Source: Rhodococcus sp. HNM0569 (GTDB taxonomy: Bacteria; Actinomycetota; Actinomycetes; Mycobacteriales; Mycobacteriaceae). From it: a stretch of DNA of 64,000 bases. The notes beneath the pieces were generated by a model that ran no database searches, had not been told where the DNA came from, and saw nothing but the letters and a program-made list of their open reading frames with translations. Below are positions 43,656 through 53,329 of the stretch, piece by piece. The stretch is from positions 62,001 through 126,000 of the forward strand of contig NZ_JAASAE010000004.1 of the NCBI RefSeq assembly GCF_012726205.1. Direction: 5' to 3'. Position 1 is the stretch's first letter; the number at the start of each line of letters is the position of its first letter. The translations under genes were made by a program, and so were the position numbers.

Positions 43656-43661
43656 TATGGT
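43656..43661 (+). promoter_or_regulatory. -10 element for a leaderless galU transcript
   Basis: TATGGT followed by 7 nt and the galU ATG 43669. No clear Shine-Dalgarno is present. Confidence 0.4.
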
Positions 43662-43668
43662 GTGGGGC

Positions 43669-44607
43669 ATGACAGAAGGCGTTCCACGTTCCAACAGGGC
43701 TTTCCGCACGGCCGTCGTGCCGGCTGCGGGTATGGGGACGCGATTCCTCCCGGCCACCAAGACCGTGCCGAAAGAGCTGCTGCCGGTCGTCGACACGCCG
43801 GGTATCGAACTCGTCGCCGGTGAGGCAGCCGAATCCGGCGCCAGCCGGCTGGTCATCGTCACGTCCCCGGGCAAGGACGGCGTGGTCGCGCACTTCGTCG
43901 AGGATCTGGTCCTCGAGAGCAAGCTCGAGGCGAGCGGCAAGTACCACCTGCTCGAAAAGGTGCGTAAGGCTCCTGGGCTGTTGGACGTCCAGTCGGTCGT
44001 GCAGGACGAGCCGCTCGGTCTCGGCCACGCGATCGGCCGCGTCGAGGAAGTGCTCGACGACGACGAAGAAGGTGTCGCGGTCCTGCTGCCGGACGACCTC
44101 GTGATGCCGCGCGGCGTGCTCGAGACGATGGCGCGAGTGCGCGAGAAGCGCGGCGGCTCGGTGCTGTGCGCGATCGACGTTCCGAAGGACCAGGTCAGTG
44201 CGTACGGCGTGTTCGAGGTCGAGACCGTGCCCGACGCCACCAATCCGGATGTGCTCAAGGTGCTCGGCATGGTCGAGAAGCCGTCCGTCGAGGACGCGCC
44301 GTCGACCTTCGCGGCGGCAGGCCGCTATCTGCTCGACCGTGCGGTGTTCGACGCGCTGCGTCGCATCGAGCCTGGTGCGGGCGGCGAACTTCAGGTCACC
44401 GACGCGATCGCGCTGATGATCGCGGAAGGCCACCCCGTGCACGTCGTCGTGCATCGCGGCACGAGACACGACCTCGGAAATCCCGGAGGCTACCTCCGTG
44501 CTGCGGTTGACTTTGCGTTGAACAGCGACGAGTACGGGCCGTCGCTGCGGGAATGGCTCACGGGTCGCCTCGAGGAGGGCGACCGGGCCGTCGACGCAGC
44601 CGACTGA
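43669..44607 (+). CDS. galU: UTP-glucose-1-phosphate uridylyltransferase
   Basis: A 312-residue nucleotidyltransferase that makes UDP-glucose for cell-wall and trehalose metabolism. The nucleotide-binding loop VVPAAGMGTRFLPATKTVPKE is at residues 15-35, LLPDDLVM holds the metal-binding Asp, and MVEKPS and GTRHDLGNPGGYLRA mark the sugar site. Normal length. ATG 43669 is chosen; ATG 43657 (MVWG) is in frame but falls within the -10-like element. Followed by glp, rimJ-like and sepX as in Rv0993-Rv0996. Confidence 0.95.
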   Translation: MTEGVPRSNRAFRTAVVPAAGMGTRFLPATKTVPKELLPVVDTPGIELVAGEAAESGASRLVIVTSPGKDGVVAHFVEDLVLESKLEASGKYHLLEKVRKAPGLLDVQSVVQDEPLGLGHAIGRVEEVLDDDEEGVAVLLPDDLVMPRGVLETMARVREKRGGSVLCAIDVPKDQVSAYGVFEVETVPDATNPDVLKVLGMVEKPSVEDAPSTFAAAGRYLLDRAVFDALRRIEPGAGGELQVTDAIALMIAEGHPVHVVVHRGTRHDLGNPGGYLRAAVDFALNSDEYGPSLREWLTGRLEEGDRAVDAAD

Positions 44608-44633
44608 GCCGAGGGCGAAAGGACGAGAACCAC

Positions 44634-45893
44634 ATGCGGTCGGTCGAGGAACAGCAGTCCGTCGTCACGGCGGCCGCAGTGGCTCCGCGGCCTGTCCGGG
44701 TGGCGATCTCGGAGGCCCAGGGGCTGCTGTGCGCCGAGGAAGTGGTGGCCGAGCGGCCGCTGCCCGGATTCGATCAGGCGGCCATCGACGGCTATGCCGT
44801 GCGCAGCGTCGACGTCAAGTCGGCGGGCACCGACGAGGTGGACGACGAGGGGAACCCGGTCGAGGTCGAACTACCCGTGGTCGGCGAGGTGCGCGCGGGT
44901 TCGCGCCAGCCGACGCGGCTGCAACCGCGGCAAGCGGTGCGGGTCGACACCGGTGCGCCGCTGCCCACGCTCGCGGACGCGGTGCTGCCGCTCGACGCGA
45001 CGGAGTCGGCGCGTGGACGCATCACGGTGAACCGGCCCGTGCGCACGGGCGACTACGTGCGCCGCATCGGCGACGACGTCCAGCCGGGCGACGTCGCGGT
45101 GCGGGCAGGCGCGATCATCGGGGCCGCACAGGTGGGTCTGCTCGCGGCGGTCGGCCGCGACAAGGTGCTCGTGCATCCACGTCCGCGCCTGTCGGTCGTC
45201 TCGATCGGCGGCGAACTCGTCGACGTCGACCGCACGCCCGGCCAGGGGCAGGTGTACGACGTCAACTCCTATGCGCTCGCCGCGGCCGCGCGGGATGCGG
45301 GCGCGGACGTCAACCGCGTCGGCATCGTGAGCAGCGAGATCGGGCGGCTGCGCGAGGTCGTCGAGGGTCAGCTGATCCGGGCCGAGGTCGTGCTCATCGC
45401 GGGCGCCGTCGGCGGCGACGCGTCGGACACCGTGCGCAAGGCGCTGTCCGAGCTCGGCGACCTGGAGATCGAACGTGTCGCGATGCACCCGGGGTCGGTG
45501 CAGGGCTTCGGCAGGCTCGGGCGCGACGAGGTGCCCACCTTCCTGTTGCCGTCGAACCCGGTCAGCGCGCTCGTCGTGTTCGAGGTGATGGTGCGGCCGC
45601 TGATCCGCATCGCACTGGGTCGACGGCAGTCGATGCGCCGCGTCGTGAAGGCACGCACGGTCGGCCCGATCACGTCGATCGAAGGCCGCAAGGGCTTCCT
45701 GCGCGGTCAGCTGATGCGCGACGAGGGCACCGGCGAGTACCTGGTGCAGGCGCTCGGCGGCGCACCCGGCTCGTCGTCGCATCTGCTCGCGACGCTCGCC
45801 GAGGCCAACTGTCTCGTGCTGCTCGATCCCGAGGTCACCGAGGTGCGCACCGGCGACCACGTCGACGTCTCGTTTCTCGCCCAGCGCGGGTGA
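44634..45893 (+). CDS. glp: Molybdotransferase-like divisome protein Glp (MoeA family)
   Basis: A 419-residue MoeA/gephyrin-like protein. Segments GFDQAAIDGYAVRS, VSIGGELVDVD, IAGAVGGDASDTV and LPSNPVSALVVFEVM are the MoeA pattern; the usual GGTS/GGxS catalytic motif reads GAVGGDAS. In Corynebacterium, Glp binds FtsZ and the membrane receptor GlpR, and this gene is followed by sepX/glpR two genes later. A division role is therefore more likely than molybdenum insertion. Overlaps the acetyltransferase gene by GTGA. Confidence 0.9.
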   Translation: MRSVEEQQSVVTAAAVAPRPVRVAISEAQGLLCAEEVVAERPLPGFDQAAIDGYAVRSVDVKSAGTDEVDDEGNPVEVELPVVGEVRAGSRQPTRLQPRQAVRVDTGAPLPTLADAVLPLDATESARGRITVNRPVRTGDYVRRIGDDVQPGDVAVRAGAIIGAAQVGLLAAVGRDKVLVHPRPRLSVVSIGGELVDVDRTPGQGQVYDVNSYALAAAARDAGADVNRVGIVSSEIGRLREVVEGQLIRAEVVLIAGAVGGDASDTVRKALSELGDLEIERVAMHPGSVQGFGRLGRDEVPTFLLPSNPVSALVVFEVMVRPLIRIALGRRQSMRRVVKARTVGPITSIEGRKGFLRGQLMRDEGTGEYLVQALGGAPGSSSHLLATLAEANCLVLLDPEVTEVRTGDHVDVSFLAQRG

Positions 45894-46534
45894 GTCCGGT
45901 GTCGACGCACCCGGGGTGGCCGCCTCGTCTCGGTCCCGTGCGGGTGCGCGGCGGCGTCGTCACGGTGCGTGCCGTGCGACTGCGCGACGGTGCGTCGTGG
46001 AGCCGTATCCGCACGCGCGACCGCGCCAACCTCGAACCGTGGGAGCCGTCGGGCGCCGCGCCGTGGAACTCGAGGCATCACGTGTCGGCGTGGCCGGGAC
46101 TGTGCTCGTCGCTGCGAGGGGAGGCACGCAGGGGCCGGATGGTGCCGATGGCGATCGAACTCGACGGCCGGTTCTGCGGTCAGTTGACGATCGGGAACAT
46201 CGTGCGCGGCGCGCTGAGTTCGGCGTGGATCGGCTACTGGGTCGACAGCGAGGTCAACAATCAAGGTGTCGCGACGGCGGCACTCGCGCTCGGGCTCGAC
46301 CACGGCTTCGGTGCGGTCGGTCTGCACCGCATCGAGGCGACCGTGCGTCCGGAGAACGTCGCGAGTCGTTCGGTGCTGCGCAATGTCGGGTTTCGCGAGG
46401 AGGGGCTGCTGCGCCGGTATCTCGACGTCGACGGCCAGTGGCGCGACCACATGCTCGTCGCGCTCACGGTGGAAGAGGTGACGAGTACGGTCACCGACGT
46501 CCTCGTGCGGGCCGGTCGCGCGTCCTGGAACTGA
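45890..46534 (+). CDS. RimJ-like GNAT N-acetyltransferase
   Basis: A 214-residue GNAT protein. The acetyl-CoA loop is in VDSEVNNQGVATAALALG near residue 124, with GLHRIEATVRPENVASRSVLRNVGFREEG typical of RimJ/RimL-type enzymes that acetylate protein N-termini. GTG 45890 overlaps the glp stop; GTG 45899 is an alternative. Syntenic with Rv0995. Confidence 0.92.
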   Translation: MSPVSTHPGWPPRLGPVRVRGGVVTVRAVRLRDGASWSRIRTRDRANLEPWEPSGAAPWNSRHHVSAWPGLCSSLRGEARRGRMVPMAIELDGRFCGQLTIGNIVRGALSSAWIGYWVDSEVNNQGVATAALALGLDHGFGAVGLHRIEATVRPENVASRSVLRNVGFREEGLLRRYLDVDGQWRDHMLVALTVEEVTSTVTDVLVRAGRASWN

Positions 46535-46794
46535 GCCCCGACCAGCAGTTACGCACTGGTTAACGGGCGGTTCGGGTTCCCCGCCGACCCCGTGGCAACT
46601 TTCCGGCAGGCGCCGTGGCGCCGTGCTTCCGTGCACTCTGTCGCAACTTCCGTCACAATTCCAGATGTTACTGATGTGACACATGAGTATTCTCGTGTCG
46701 GCGAGTCTGCGAGGATGTCGCCGTCCGCGCCGTTAGCCTCGAAGAGGCTGATGGCGCTGTCGATGCTGGTAGACGGATGTGGGGAGGTGGCGGC

Positions 46795-47676
46795 ATGCCG
46801 AACTCGGTTCTCTTGATCGGGCTGGTGGCCGTGTGGCTGTTCGTCCTCGTGCCGATGCTCGCCAGCAAGCGCCCGCGCATCCGTCAGACGAGCGACGCTG
46901 CGCTCGCCACCCGCGTCCTGCACCGCGGCGATTCGCGCCGTGTACTGCGTGGACCGGCCGCCGGGCATCGCAGCGACCCGAACTGGCAACCGGAGCCCGC
47001 ATGGGATTCGGAACCTGCACCTGGCCGCATCGCGTTCGGTCGGAACCATGCCCGCGACGACGAGGAGGACCTCGTGGACACTCGCGCAGACGACGCACTC
47101 GACGACTACGACGTCGACGAACAGGATTTCGAAGACCGCGACGCCTACGGCGAGCGCGGCCCGATCGAGGACTATCTGCCGCCACCGCGACGCGGCCGTG
47201 GTGGATTCGACCCCGAGGCCGACGCCCTCGCTCAGCGTGCGCGGTACGCATTCCGTCAGCGCGCGGTGCTTGCGTTGGTGTTCGCGACGATCATGACCGC
47301 GGCTCTCTCGCTCGTCACCGCGCCGTTGCTGTGGCTCACGTTCGTCGCGTCGGCGCTCGGTCTGGTCGGCTATCTCACCTACCTTCGCCGTCAGGTGCGC
47401 ATCGAGCAGGACATCCGGCGCCGCCGGCTCGCCCGGCTCGAGCGTTCGCGGCTCGGCGTCGAATCCCATGTCGACGACGAACTCAATGTCACCCCGCCGC
47501 GCCTGCGCAGGCCGGGTGCCACGGTGCTCGAGCTCGACGACGAGGATCCGGTCTTCGACCACCTCGACGGGGTCGAGTACGAGTACGGATACGAGTACGC
47601 CTACGACGACGGTGACGTCGAGTTCTACGACGACCGCGCGCCCGATTTCCCGATGCGGCGCGCCGCCGGGGAGTGA
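46795..47676 (+). CDS. sepX: Divisome membrane protein SepX/GlpR
   Basis: A 293-residue protein. An N-terminal membrane span (VLLIGLVAVWLFVLVPML, residues 5-22) precedes KRPRIRQTSDAALATRVLHRG. A long acidic disordered linker rich in Asp and Tyr follows, then two spans near residues 158-200 and an acidic tail. This layout is that of SepX of Streptomyces and GlpR, receptor of Glp in Corynebacterium. GGGAGGTGG precedes ATG 46795. The preceding 260 bp hold its promoter and no gene. Confidence 0.9.
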   Translation: MPNSVLLIGLVAVWLFVLVPMLASKRPRIRQTSDAALATRVLHRGDSRRVLRGPAAGHRSDPNWQPEPAWDSEPAPGRIAFGRNHARDDEEDLVDTRADDALDDYDVDEQDFEDRDAYGERGPIEDYLPPPRRGRGGFDPEADALAQRARYAFRQRAVLALVFATIMTAALSLVTAPLLWLTFVASALGLVGYLTYLRRQVRIEQDIRRRRLARLERSRLGVESHVDDELNVTPPRLRRPGATVLELDDEDPVFDHLDGVEYEYGYEYAYDDGDVEFYDDRAPDFPMRRAAGE

Positions 47677-47782
47677 CCGAACGTTGCTGCAGGCAGCCGA
47701 TTAGGAGCGCGCCGAGTGGGCCTGCTACAGTTGCCAGCGTCCGAAAGGGCTGAGCTCGTAAGGGCGACGTCTGCAGGGCAAA

Positions 47783-47858
47783 GGGGCTGTGGCGCAGTTG
47801 GTAGCGCGTCTCGTTCGCATCGAGAAGGTCAGGGGTTCGATTCCCCTCAGCTCCACCA
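47783..47858 (+). tRNA. tRNA-Ala (anticodon CGC), CCA encoded
   Basis: 76 nt with a 7-bp acceptor stem containing the G3-U70 alanine identity pair, D arm GCGCAGTTGGTAGCGC, anticodon loop TTCGCAT between TCTCG and CGAGA (anticodon CGC, reads GCG), and T arm GGGGTTCGATTCCCC. The 3' CCA is encoded. A strong hairpin follows within 4 nt. No adjacent integrase or att-type repeat was found. Confidence 0.97.
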
Positions 47859-47861
47859 GTA

Positions 47862-47900
47862 CGAAACCCCCGTTCCGGATGATCCGGAGCGGGGGTTTCG
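47862..47900 (+). terminator. Terminator of tRNA-Ala
   Basis: CGAAACCCCCGTTCCGGAT pairs with the inverted copy ending in GGGGGTTTCG, with one G-T pair, 4 nt after the tRNA 3' end. Confidence 0.85.
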
Positions 47901-47911
47901 TCATTCCCCCC

Positions 47912-47955
47912 CTCGTGAGCACTTTGCGAGTCCCCGCACGCTCTTTTCGCGCACA
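47912..47955 (+). repeat. Dispersed 3'-end repeat, copy 4
   Basis: CTCGTGAGCACTT, one base, GCGAGTC, CCC, GCACGCTCTTTTC and GCGCAC. It lies 11 bp after the tRNA-Ala terminator and has the same orientation. Nearly identical to copy 5 (49194). Confidence 0.9.
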
Positions 47956-48065
47956 GCGGCGGACACGCAGGTTGCCGATCGCTGTTCACCGACGAGTTGC
48001 TTCTGCGATGCTTTCGGCAGCTTGACTGCCCAGGTGTCCGCGTGGATCGAGCGAAAGGTTGCCGA

Positions 48066-49190
48066 ATGAGTGTGCGTCGAGGAATGGCCGTGCTCGCCGT
48101 CGCGGGGGCGATGACGGTGGGGCTCACCGCGCCGGTGGCGTTCGCCCAGCCGCCCGCACCGGCGCCGTTCGAACTCGGCGAGCTCGTCGGCCCGTACCCG
48201 TCCGATCTTCCTGCCCGTGGCACCTACATCGGAGTCCTCGACGGCTTCACCGCGTTGCGGGACAGCCGCCCGGACATCATGGACCGCAACCTCGAGCACA
48301 CCGTGGCGATCAACAACTCCGCCGACGAGGCGACGCAGGCGCAGGCGCTCTACGACGACAACCACGCTCGGCTCGACTCCCTCGCTGATGCGTTCGGCGA
48401 GCGCCTCGCCAGCGTCTTCCGCGAGGCGTTGGCCGACGGCCGGCTGCCCAAGGTCGAATCCCTGCTCGACGGGTATCTCGCCCGGGCGGGTCTCCTCGCG
48501 AACTCGACGCTCGTGGAAAAGCAGTACTGGAGCAATCCACGGCCGTTCGACGTCGCGCCCGAGCGCATCGTGCGCTATCACGGCGACGGGGTGAGCGGGG
48601 GCGCCGACCCGTACGGGGACACCGCAGGCACCGGGTCGTACCCGTCGGGTCACACCAGCCAGGGGTACTGGACGGCGCTGCTCCTCGCGGACATGCTGCC
48701 CGAGTTCGCGCCGCAGCTGCTCACCCGCGCGTCGGCCATCGGGCACAGTCGCGTCGTGCTCGGGGTGCACTATCCACTCGACGTCATGGGCGGACGCATC
48801 ATGGGGCAGGCGGCGGCCGTCGATCGACTCGCGGATCCCGCGTTCGCTCGACTGGTCGACGCCGCCGGGGTCGAGCTGCGGGGACTGCTCGAAGCGGAGA
48901 CGGGAGGGCCGCTCGCCGACTCCGCCGCGTCGACCGACGCGGAGCTCTACCGCGACCGCCTGACCTACGGGTTCGAGCGGTCGAACCCCGACCTGGTCAA
49001 CGACATTCCGCCGTCCGCCGCCGTGCTGTTGCGCCACGCGGCCCCGGACCTGACCGACGCGGAACGGCTCGACGTTCTGCGCGAGACCGCGATCGACGCC
49101 GGATATCCGCTCGACGTCGCGGGCCCTGACGGCGGATGGTTGCGGATCGACCTCGTTGCCGCCTACGAAGAACTCGCGGCGCGCGGCTGA
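48066..49190 (+). CDS. Secreted PAP2-family acid phosphatase
   Basis: A 374-residue exported phosphatase. Signal peptide cleaved after AFA near residue 28. The PAP2 triad of motifs is complete: KQYWSNPRPF (motif 1, near residue 159), GSYPSGHTSQ (motif 2) and GHSRVVLGVHYPLDVMGG (motif 3, catalytic His). Class A non-specific acid phosphatases share this pattern; substrate unknown. About 110 C-terminal residues have no motif. GAAAGG precedes ATG 48066. A repeat copy follows its stop by 3 bp. Confidence 0.9.
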   Translation: MSVRRGMAVLAVAGAMTVGLTAPVAFAQPPAPAPFELGELVGPYPSDLPARGTYIGVLDGFTALRDSRPDIMDRNLEHTVAINNSADEATQAQALYDDNHARLDSLADAFGERLASVFREALADGRLPKVESLLDGYLARAGLLANSTLVEKQYWSNPRPFDVAPERIVRYHGDGVSGGADPYGDTAGTGSYPSGHTSQGYWTALLLADMLPEFAPQLLTRASAIGHSRVVLGVHYPLDVMGGRIMGQAAAVDRLADPAFARLVDAAGVELRGLLEAETGGPLADSAASTDAELYRDRLTYGFERSNPDLVNDIPPSAAVLLRHAAPDLTDAERLDVLRETAIDAGYPLDVAGPDGGWLRIDLVAAYEELAARG

Positions 49191-49193
49191 CCC

Positions 49194-49236
49194 CTCGTGA
49201 GCACTTTGCGAGTCCCCGCACGCTCTTTTCACGCAC
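49194..49236 (+). repeat. Dispersed 3'-end repeat, copy 5
   Basis: Starts 3 bp after the PAP2 gene stop, same orientation: CTCGTGAGCACTT, one base, GCGAGTC, CCC, GCACGCTCTTTTC and ACGCAC. Differs from copy 4 by a single base over most of its length. Confidence 0.9.
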
Positions 49237-49282
49237 GGGGGAGGATGGAGGGCGCCCCGTTCTCGGCCGTGAGGAGACCGTC

Positions 49283-51844
49283 TTGGCCCGCCGCACCCGC
49301 CACGAACCGTCGGCGATCGAGGTGCGCGGTGCGCGCGTCCACAACCTGAAGAACATCGACGTCGACGTGCCGCTCGCGGCGCTCGTGGGGATCGCGGGGG
49401 TGTCGGGGTCGGGCAAGTCGTCGCTCGCGATGGGCGTCCTGTATGCCGAGGGCTCGCGCCGCTACATCGAGGCGCTGTCCACCTACACCAGGCGCCGGAT
49501 GTCCCAGGCCCCGCGCGCCGAGGTCGACCGGGTCAGGCACGTGCCCGCCGCGCTCGCGCTGCGGCAGCGCCCCGGGATTCCCGGCGTGCGGTCCACCTTC
49601 GGGACGTCGACGGAACTGCTCAACGTCGTGCGGCTGATGTTCTCGCGGCTCGCGCGGCACGTGTGTCCGAACGGCCACCGGCAGGAACCGACCCTGAAGG
49701 TCGCGCTCGAGGAACTCATCGTGTGCCCGGTGTGCGGGGTCGAGTTCTACGGCCCGGGCGCCGAGGCGCTCGCCTTCAACTCGGCCGGTGCGTGCCCCAC
49801 GTGCGAGGGCACCGGCACGGTCCGCGAGGTCGACGACACGTCGCTGATCCGCGACCCGGACATGTCGATCGACGACGGCGCGATCGTGCCGTGGCAGATG
49901 TTCGGCTTCAACGTCCAACCGCAGATCGCGCGCGAGTTCGGTGTCCGCACGGACGTCCCGTGGCGCACACTCACCCGGCGCGAGAAGAACACCGTGCTCG
50001 GTGGCCCCGAAGAGAAGAAGCACATCACCGTCACCACGAAGAACGGCGTCCACGAGCTCGACTTCACCTTCCGCAACGCGCGGCTCACCGTCACCAAGGA
50101 GCTCGAGCGCGCGCAGGACGAGAAGCGGCTCGCGCGAGTGCGGCGCTTCCTCACCGAACGCACGTGCCCGGACTGTCACGGCACTCGCCTGTCGCCGGCG
50201 GCACGCGCGCCGAGGATCGGCGACGACGGTCTCGCGGACGTGACGGCCAAGACGCTCGACGACGTCACCGCGTGGGCGCCGACTGTCGTCGACACACTGC
50301 CCGACGACATGCACGCGATGGCGAAGAGCCTCGTCGACACGCTGCAGGGCATGGCGCGACGGCTCCTCGAACTCGGGCTCGGCTATCTGTCTCTCGACCG
50401 CGCGGGGTCCACGCTCTCGACGGGGGAACGCCAGCGCGTGCAGCTCGCGCGTGCGGTGCGCAACGAGACGACCGGCGTGCTGTACGTCCTCGACGAGCCG
50501 TCGATCGGTCTGCACCCGACGAACGTGCACGGTCTGCAAGGTGTGATCGAAGATCTGCTCGCGGAGGGCAACTCGGTCGTCATGGTCGACCACGACGTGC
50601 AGGTGCTGCGCGAGGCCGATCGGCTGATCGAGATCGGACCGGGCTCGGGTCGGCAGGGTGGCACCGTCGTCGCGGAAGGCACCGTCGCCGACCTCGCCGC
50701 CGACCCGCAGTCGCTGATCGGTGGGTTCCTCGCCGGCCGCGAGGACGTGCTGGTGCGCGAGCGCGCGACCGAACGGGAGTTGTTCGCGCAGGGCGTTCTC
50801 CGGCTGCGCACCGAGCCGATCCACACCGTGCACGCGCTCGACGTCGAGATCCCCCGCGGCCGGCTCACCGTCGTCACCGGCGTGTCCGGATCGGGCAAGA
50901 CGACCCTCGTGCTCGACAGCCTCGTTCCCGCCTTGCACGCCGTCGGGCGCGACACGGGGTTGCCCGCGCACGTGGCGGAGCTCGACGCCGACGGCATCGA
51001 ACGTGTCGACATGGTCGACGCGACGCCCATCGGGGTCAACGTCCGCTCGACCGTCGCCACCTATTCGGGCGTGCTCGACGAATTGCGCCGCGCCTACGCG
51101 CGACTCGGAACAGCCCGTGACGCAGGCATGACGGCGGGCGACTTCTCGTACAACACGGGGTCGCTGCGTTGCCCGCGCTGCGACGGAACCGGTCAGATCT
51201 CGCTCGACGTCCAGTTCCTGCCCGACGTCGACATCACCTGCCCCGACTGCGAGGGCACCCGGTACGGACCGAACGCCGACCGATTCCGGCGCCCGTCCGC
51301 GACCGGCGACGGCGATGTGGCGCTGCCGCAACTGCTCACGATGACGATCGCGGAAGCGATCGACCACGTGCGCGACCTGAAGAAGGTGTGGACCCGGCTC
51401 ACGACCTTCCTCGACGTCGGCCTCGGCTACCTCACCCTGGGGGAGGCGACGCCTGCCCTGTCCGGCGGCGAGGCGCAGCGCCTCAAGCTGGTGTCCGAAC
51501 TCGACCGGCGGCAGGGGGCCACCCTGTTCGTCCTCGACGAGCCCACCGTCGGCCTGCATCCGCTCGATGTGCGCACGCTGATCGGCGTACTGCAGCGACT
51601 GCTCGACCAGGGCGGCACCGTCGTGGTCATCGAGCACGACCTGGACGTCATCGCGAACGCCGACTACGTGATCGACATGGGTCCGTCGGGGGGCGTCGAG
51701 GGTGGCCGCATCGTGGCCACGGGCACCCCCGACGCCGTCGCGCAGGACGACGGCAGTGTCACCGGTTGCTATCTGCGCGAACACCTTTCGAATCAGGGTG
51801 GTGGTCGAGGGGGACGCGGTCGTCGTCCGCGAAATGCTCGGTGA
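49283..51844 (+). CDS. UvrA2-like (class II) excinuclease ABC subunit A
   Basis: An 853-residue twin-ATPase ABC protein. First Walker [10 protein letters not shown] near residue 40, first signature [14 protein letters not shown] and Walker [13 protein letters not shown] near residue 405; second Walker [10 protein letters not shown] near residue 537, signature [11 protein letters not shown] and [13 protein letters not shown]. Zinc modules CPVCG/CPTCEG and CPRCDG/CPDCEG are present. It is about 100 residues shorter than UvrA and groups by layout with UvrA2/DrrC types linked to drug or DNA-adduct tolerance. TTG start after GAGGAG. The last ~29 codons overlap leuA on the other strand. Confidence 0.88.
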   Translation: MARRTRHEPSAIEVRGARVHNLKNIDVDVPLAALVGIAGVSGSGKSSLAMGVLYAEGSRRYIEALSTYTRRRMSQAPRAEVDRVRHVPAALALRQRPGIPGVRSTFGTSTELLNVVRLMFSRLARHVCPNGHRQEPTLKVALEELIVCPVCGVEFYGPGAEALAFNSAGACPTCEGTGTVREVDDTSLIRDPDMSIDDGAIVPWQMFGFNVQPQIAREFGVRTDVPWRTLTRREKNTVLGGPEEKKHITVTTKNGVHELDFTFRNARLTVTKELERAQDEKRLARVRRFLTERTCPDCHGTRLSPAARAPRIGDDGLADVTAKTLDDVTAWAPTVVDTLPDDMHAMAKSLVDTLQGMARRLLELGLGYLSLDRAGSTLSTGERQRVQLARAVRNETTGVLYVLDEPSIGLHPTNVHGLQGVIEDLLAEGNSVVMVDHDVQVLREADRLIEIGPGSGRQGGTVVAEGTVADLAADPQSLIGGFLAGREDVLVRERATERELFAQGVLRLRTEPIHTVHALDVEIPRGRLTVVTGVSGSGKTTLVLDSLVPALHAVGRDTGLPAHVAELDADGIERVDMVDATPIGVNVRSTVATYSGVLDELRRAYARLGTARDAGMTAGDFSYNTGSLRCPRCDGTGQISLDVQFLPDVDITCPDCEGTRYGPNADRFRRPSATGDGDVALPQLLTMTIAEAIDHVRDLKKVWTRLTTFLDVGLGYLTLGEATPALSGGEAQRLKLVSELDRRQGATLFVLDEPTVGLHPLDVRTLIGVLQRLLDQGGTVVVIEHDLDVIANADYVIDMGPSGGVEGGRIVATGTPDAVAQDDGSVTGCYLREHLSNQGGGRGGRGRRPRNAR

Positions 51845-53210
51845 GCAGGGCCAGCAAGGTCGCCGCGTCCGCCTCGTGTCCGGTTTCGTCGGTGTGACGT
51901 TGGACGATGCGGGCGAGCTCGATCTGCACCGGCCGCGGCAGTGAGATGCCGTAGTTCTCCTCGAGGACGTATGCGATGCCGCCCTTGCCGGACTGCGAGT
52001 TCACGCGTACGACGGCGTCGTACCCGCGGCCCACGTCGGCGGGATCGATCGGCAGGTACGGCACGTTCCACGGCGCGTCGTCCTCGGACACCCCCGCGTC
52101 GGCCGCGCTCTTCGCATGTGCAGCGAAACCTTTGCGGATCGCGTCCTGGTGAGTGCCGGAGAATGCCGTGTAGACGAGATCGCCTGCGTACGGGTGACGT
52201 TCGTGCACGGGCAGCCGGGTGCACTGCTCGACCATGCGGCGCACCTCGTCGATGTCGGAGAAGTCGATCATCGGATCGACGCCCTGTGCGTGCAGATTCA
52301 GCGCGAGGGTCACGAGGTCGACATTGCCCGTGCGTTCGCCGTTGCCGAGCAGGCACCCTTCGATGCGCTGTGCGCCGGCGAGCACCGCGAGTTCGGCGCA
52401 CGCGACGCCCGTGCCGCGGTCGTTGTGCGGGTGGACGGACAGCACGACGCCGTCGCGTCGTGCCAGATTGCGGTCCATGTACTCGATCTGGTCGGCGTAC
52501 ACATTCGGGGTCGCAACCTCCACCGTGGCAGGAAGATTCAGCGTCACCGGCCGATCGGGGCTCGCGTCCCACAGCGTCGTCATGCGATCGCACAGGTCGA
52601 GGACGACGTCGGGTTCGGTGAGGTTGAAGACCTCGGGGGAGAACTGGAAGCGGACGTCGGGCATGCCTCGTGTCGCGTCGAGAATGCGAGTGGCGCCCGC
52701 GACCACCATGTCGGTCAGCTCGGCGCGGGACACGCCGAGCACGGTGTCGCGCCACGTCGGCGCCGTCGCAGCGTACATGTGTACGACGACGGGATTACGC
52801 AGTCCGCGAACCGATTCGATGGTGCGATCGATCAGATCGGCTCGGGCGGGCGTGAACACGACGAGAGCCACGTCGTCGGGCAGCGTCTCGTCGGCGGCGA
52901 GGGCGCGCACGAAGTCGTAGTCGGTGCGCGACGCGGACGGATACCCGATCTCGATCTCGGTGTACCCCATGTCGACCATGAGTCGGAAGAAGCGCGCCTT
53001 GCGCGCGGGATCCATCGGCTCGGCGAGAGCCTGGTTGCCGTCGCGCAGATCGACGGGGACCCACAACGGCGCGTGGGTGATCCGCGCGGACGGCCACGCA
53101 CGGTCGAACTCGGGCACCGTGACCCGATCGAAGATCGAACGGTAGCGGTGCGACGGCATCGCGGACGGCCGCTGCCGATTCCAGCGAGAGGAGCGGGGAG
53201 TGGTGTTCAT
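51759..53210 (-). CDS. leuA: 2-isopropylmalate synthase lacking the C-terminal regulatory domain
   Basis: A 483-residue protein with the LeuA catalytic domain: [20 protein letters not shown] (metal Asp, near residue 50), [23 protein letters not shown] (metal His pair) and [11 protein letters not shown]. The linker subdomain is present, but the frame stops after [14 protein letters not shown] without the leucine-binding regulatory domain of about 130 residues normal in LeuA of 550-640 residues. GGAAGG precedes ATG 53210. A leucine leader peptide and hairpin lie upstream. The 3' end overlaps the UvrA2-like gene by 86 bp tail to tail, suggesting a rearrangement. Confidence 0.87.
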   Translation of the reverse strand: MNTTPRSSRWNRQRPSAMPSHRYRSIFDRVTVPEFDRAWPSARITHAPLWVPVDLRDGNQALAEPMDPARKARFFRLMVDMGYTEIEIGYPSASRTDYDFVRALAADETLPDDVALVVFTPARADLIDRTIESVRGLRNPVVVHMYAATAPTWRDTVLGVSRAELTDMVVAGATRILDATRGMPDVRFQFSPEVFNLTEPDVVLDLCDRMTTLWDASPDRPVTLNLPATVEVATPNVYADQIEYMDRNLARRDGVVLSVHPHNDRGTGVACAELAVLAGAQRIEGCLLGNGERTGNVDLVTLALNLHAQGVDPMIDFSDIDEVRRMVEQCTRLPVHERHPYAGDLVYTAFSGTHQDAIRKGFAAHAKSAADAGVSEDDAPWNVPYLPIDPADVGRGYDAVVRVNSQSGKGGIAYVLEENYGISLPRPVQIELARIVQRHTDETGHEADAATLLALLTEHFADDDRVPLDHHPDSKGVRADSNR

Positions 53211-53236
53211 GTCGTGCCTTCCGATGTCGGGACGTC

Positions 53237-53277
53237 CGACCGGCACACGCGCCTAACCCGCGACGGGGTGCCGGTCG
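53237..53277 (-). promoter_or_regulatory. Attenuator-type hairpin in the leuA leader
   Basis: CGACCGGCAC and GTGCCGGTCG form a 10-bp stem around a 21-nt loop that holds the stop codon of the leader peptide. Located 27 nt before the leuA ATG on the minus strand. Ribosome position on the leader peptide would alter the fold. Confidence 0.65.
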
Positions 53278-53324
53278 TGACAGGCCCCGCCGCGGCGCGG
53301 AAGGAGAAGCGAGAGACTCGGCAT
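53253..53324 (-). CDS. Leucine leader peptide (leuL-like)
   Basis: A 23-residue open frame beginning MPSLSLLLP, with four leucine codons (CTC, CTT, CTC, CTT) in five positions. It lies 42 bp before the leuA ATG and ends inside the attenuator loop. A good promoter (TTGTCA, 17 bp, TAGGTT) places the transcript start about 7 nt after the -10, that is at the leader ATG, so it would be leaderless. Leucine-rich leaders before leuA are known in actinobacteria. Confidence 0.65.
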   Translation of the reverse strand: MPSLSLLLPRRGGACHDRHPVAG

Positions 53325-53329
53325 GACGG

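Noticed and set aside
47783-47960. tRNA-Ala as an integration site with the nearby repeat as attachment sequence
   Set aside because: The repeat also occurs far from tRNA genes, no integrase is nearby and no copy of the tRNA 3' end was seen in the window.
49229-51784. 851-residue minus-strand frame opposite the UvrA2-like gene
   Set aside because: Antisense shadow; the plus strand carries complete ABC ATPase motifs.
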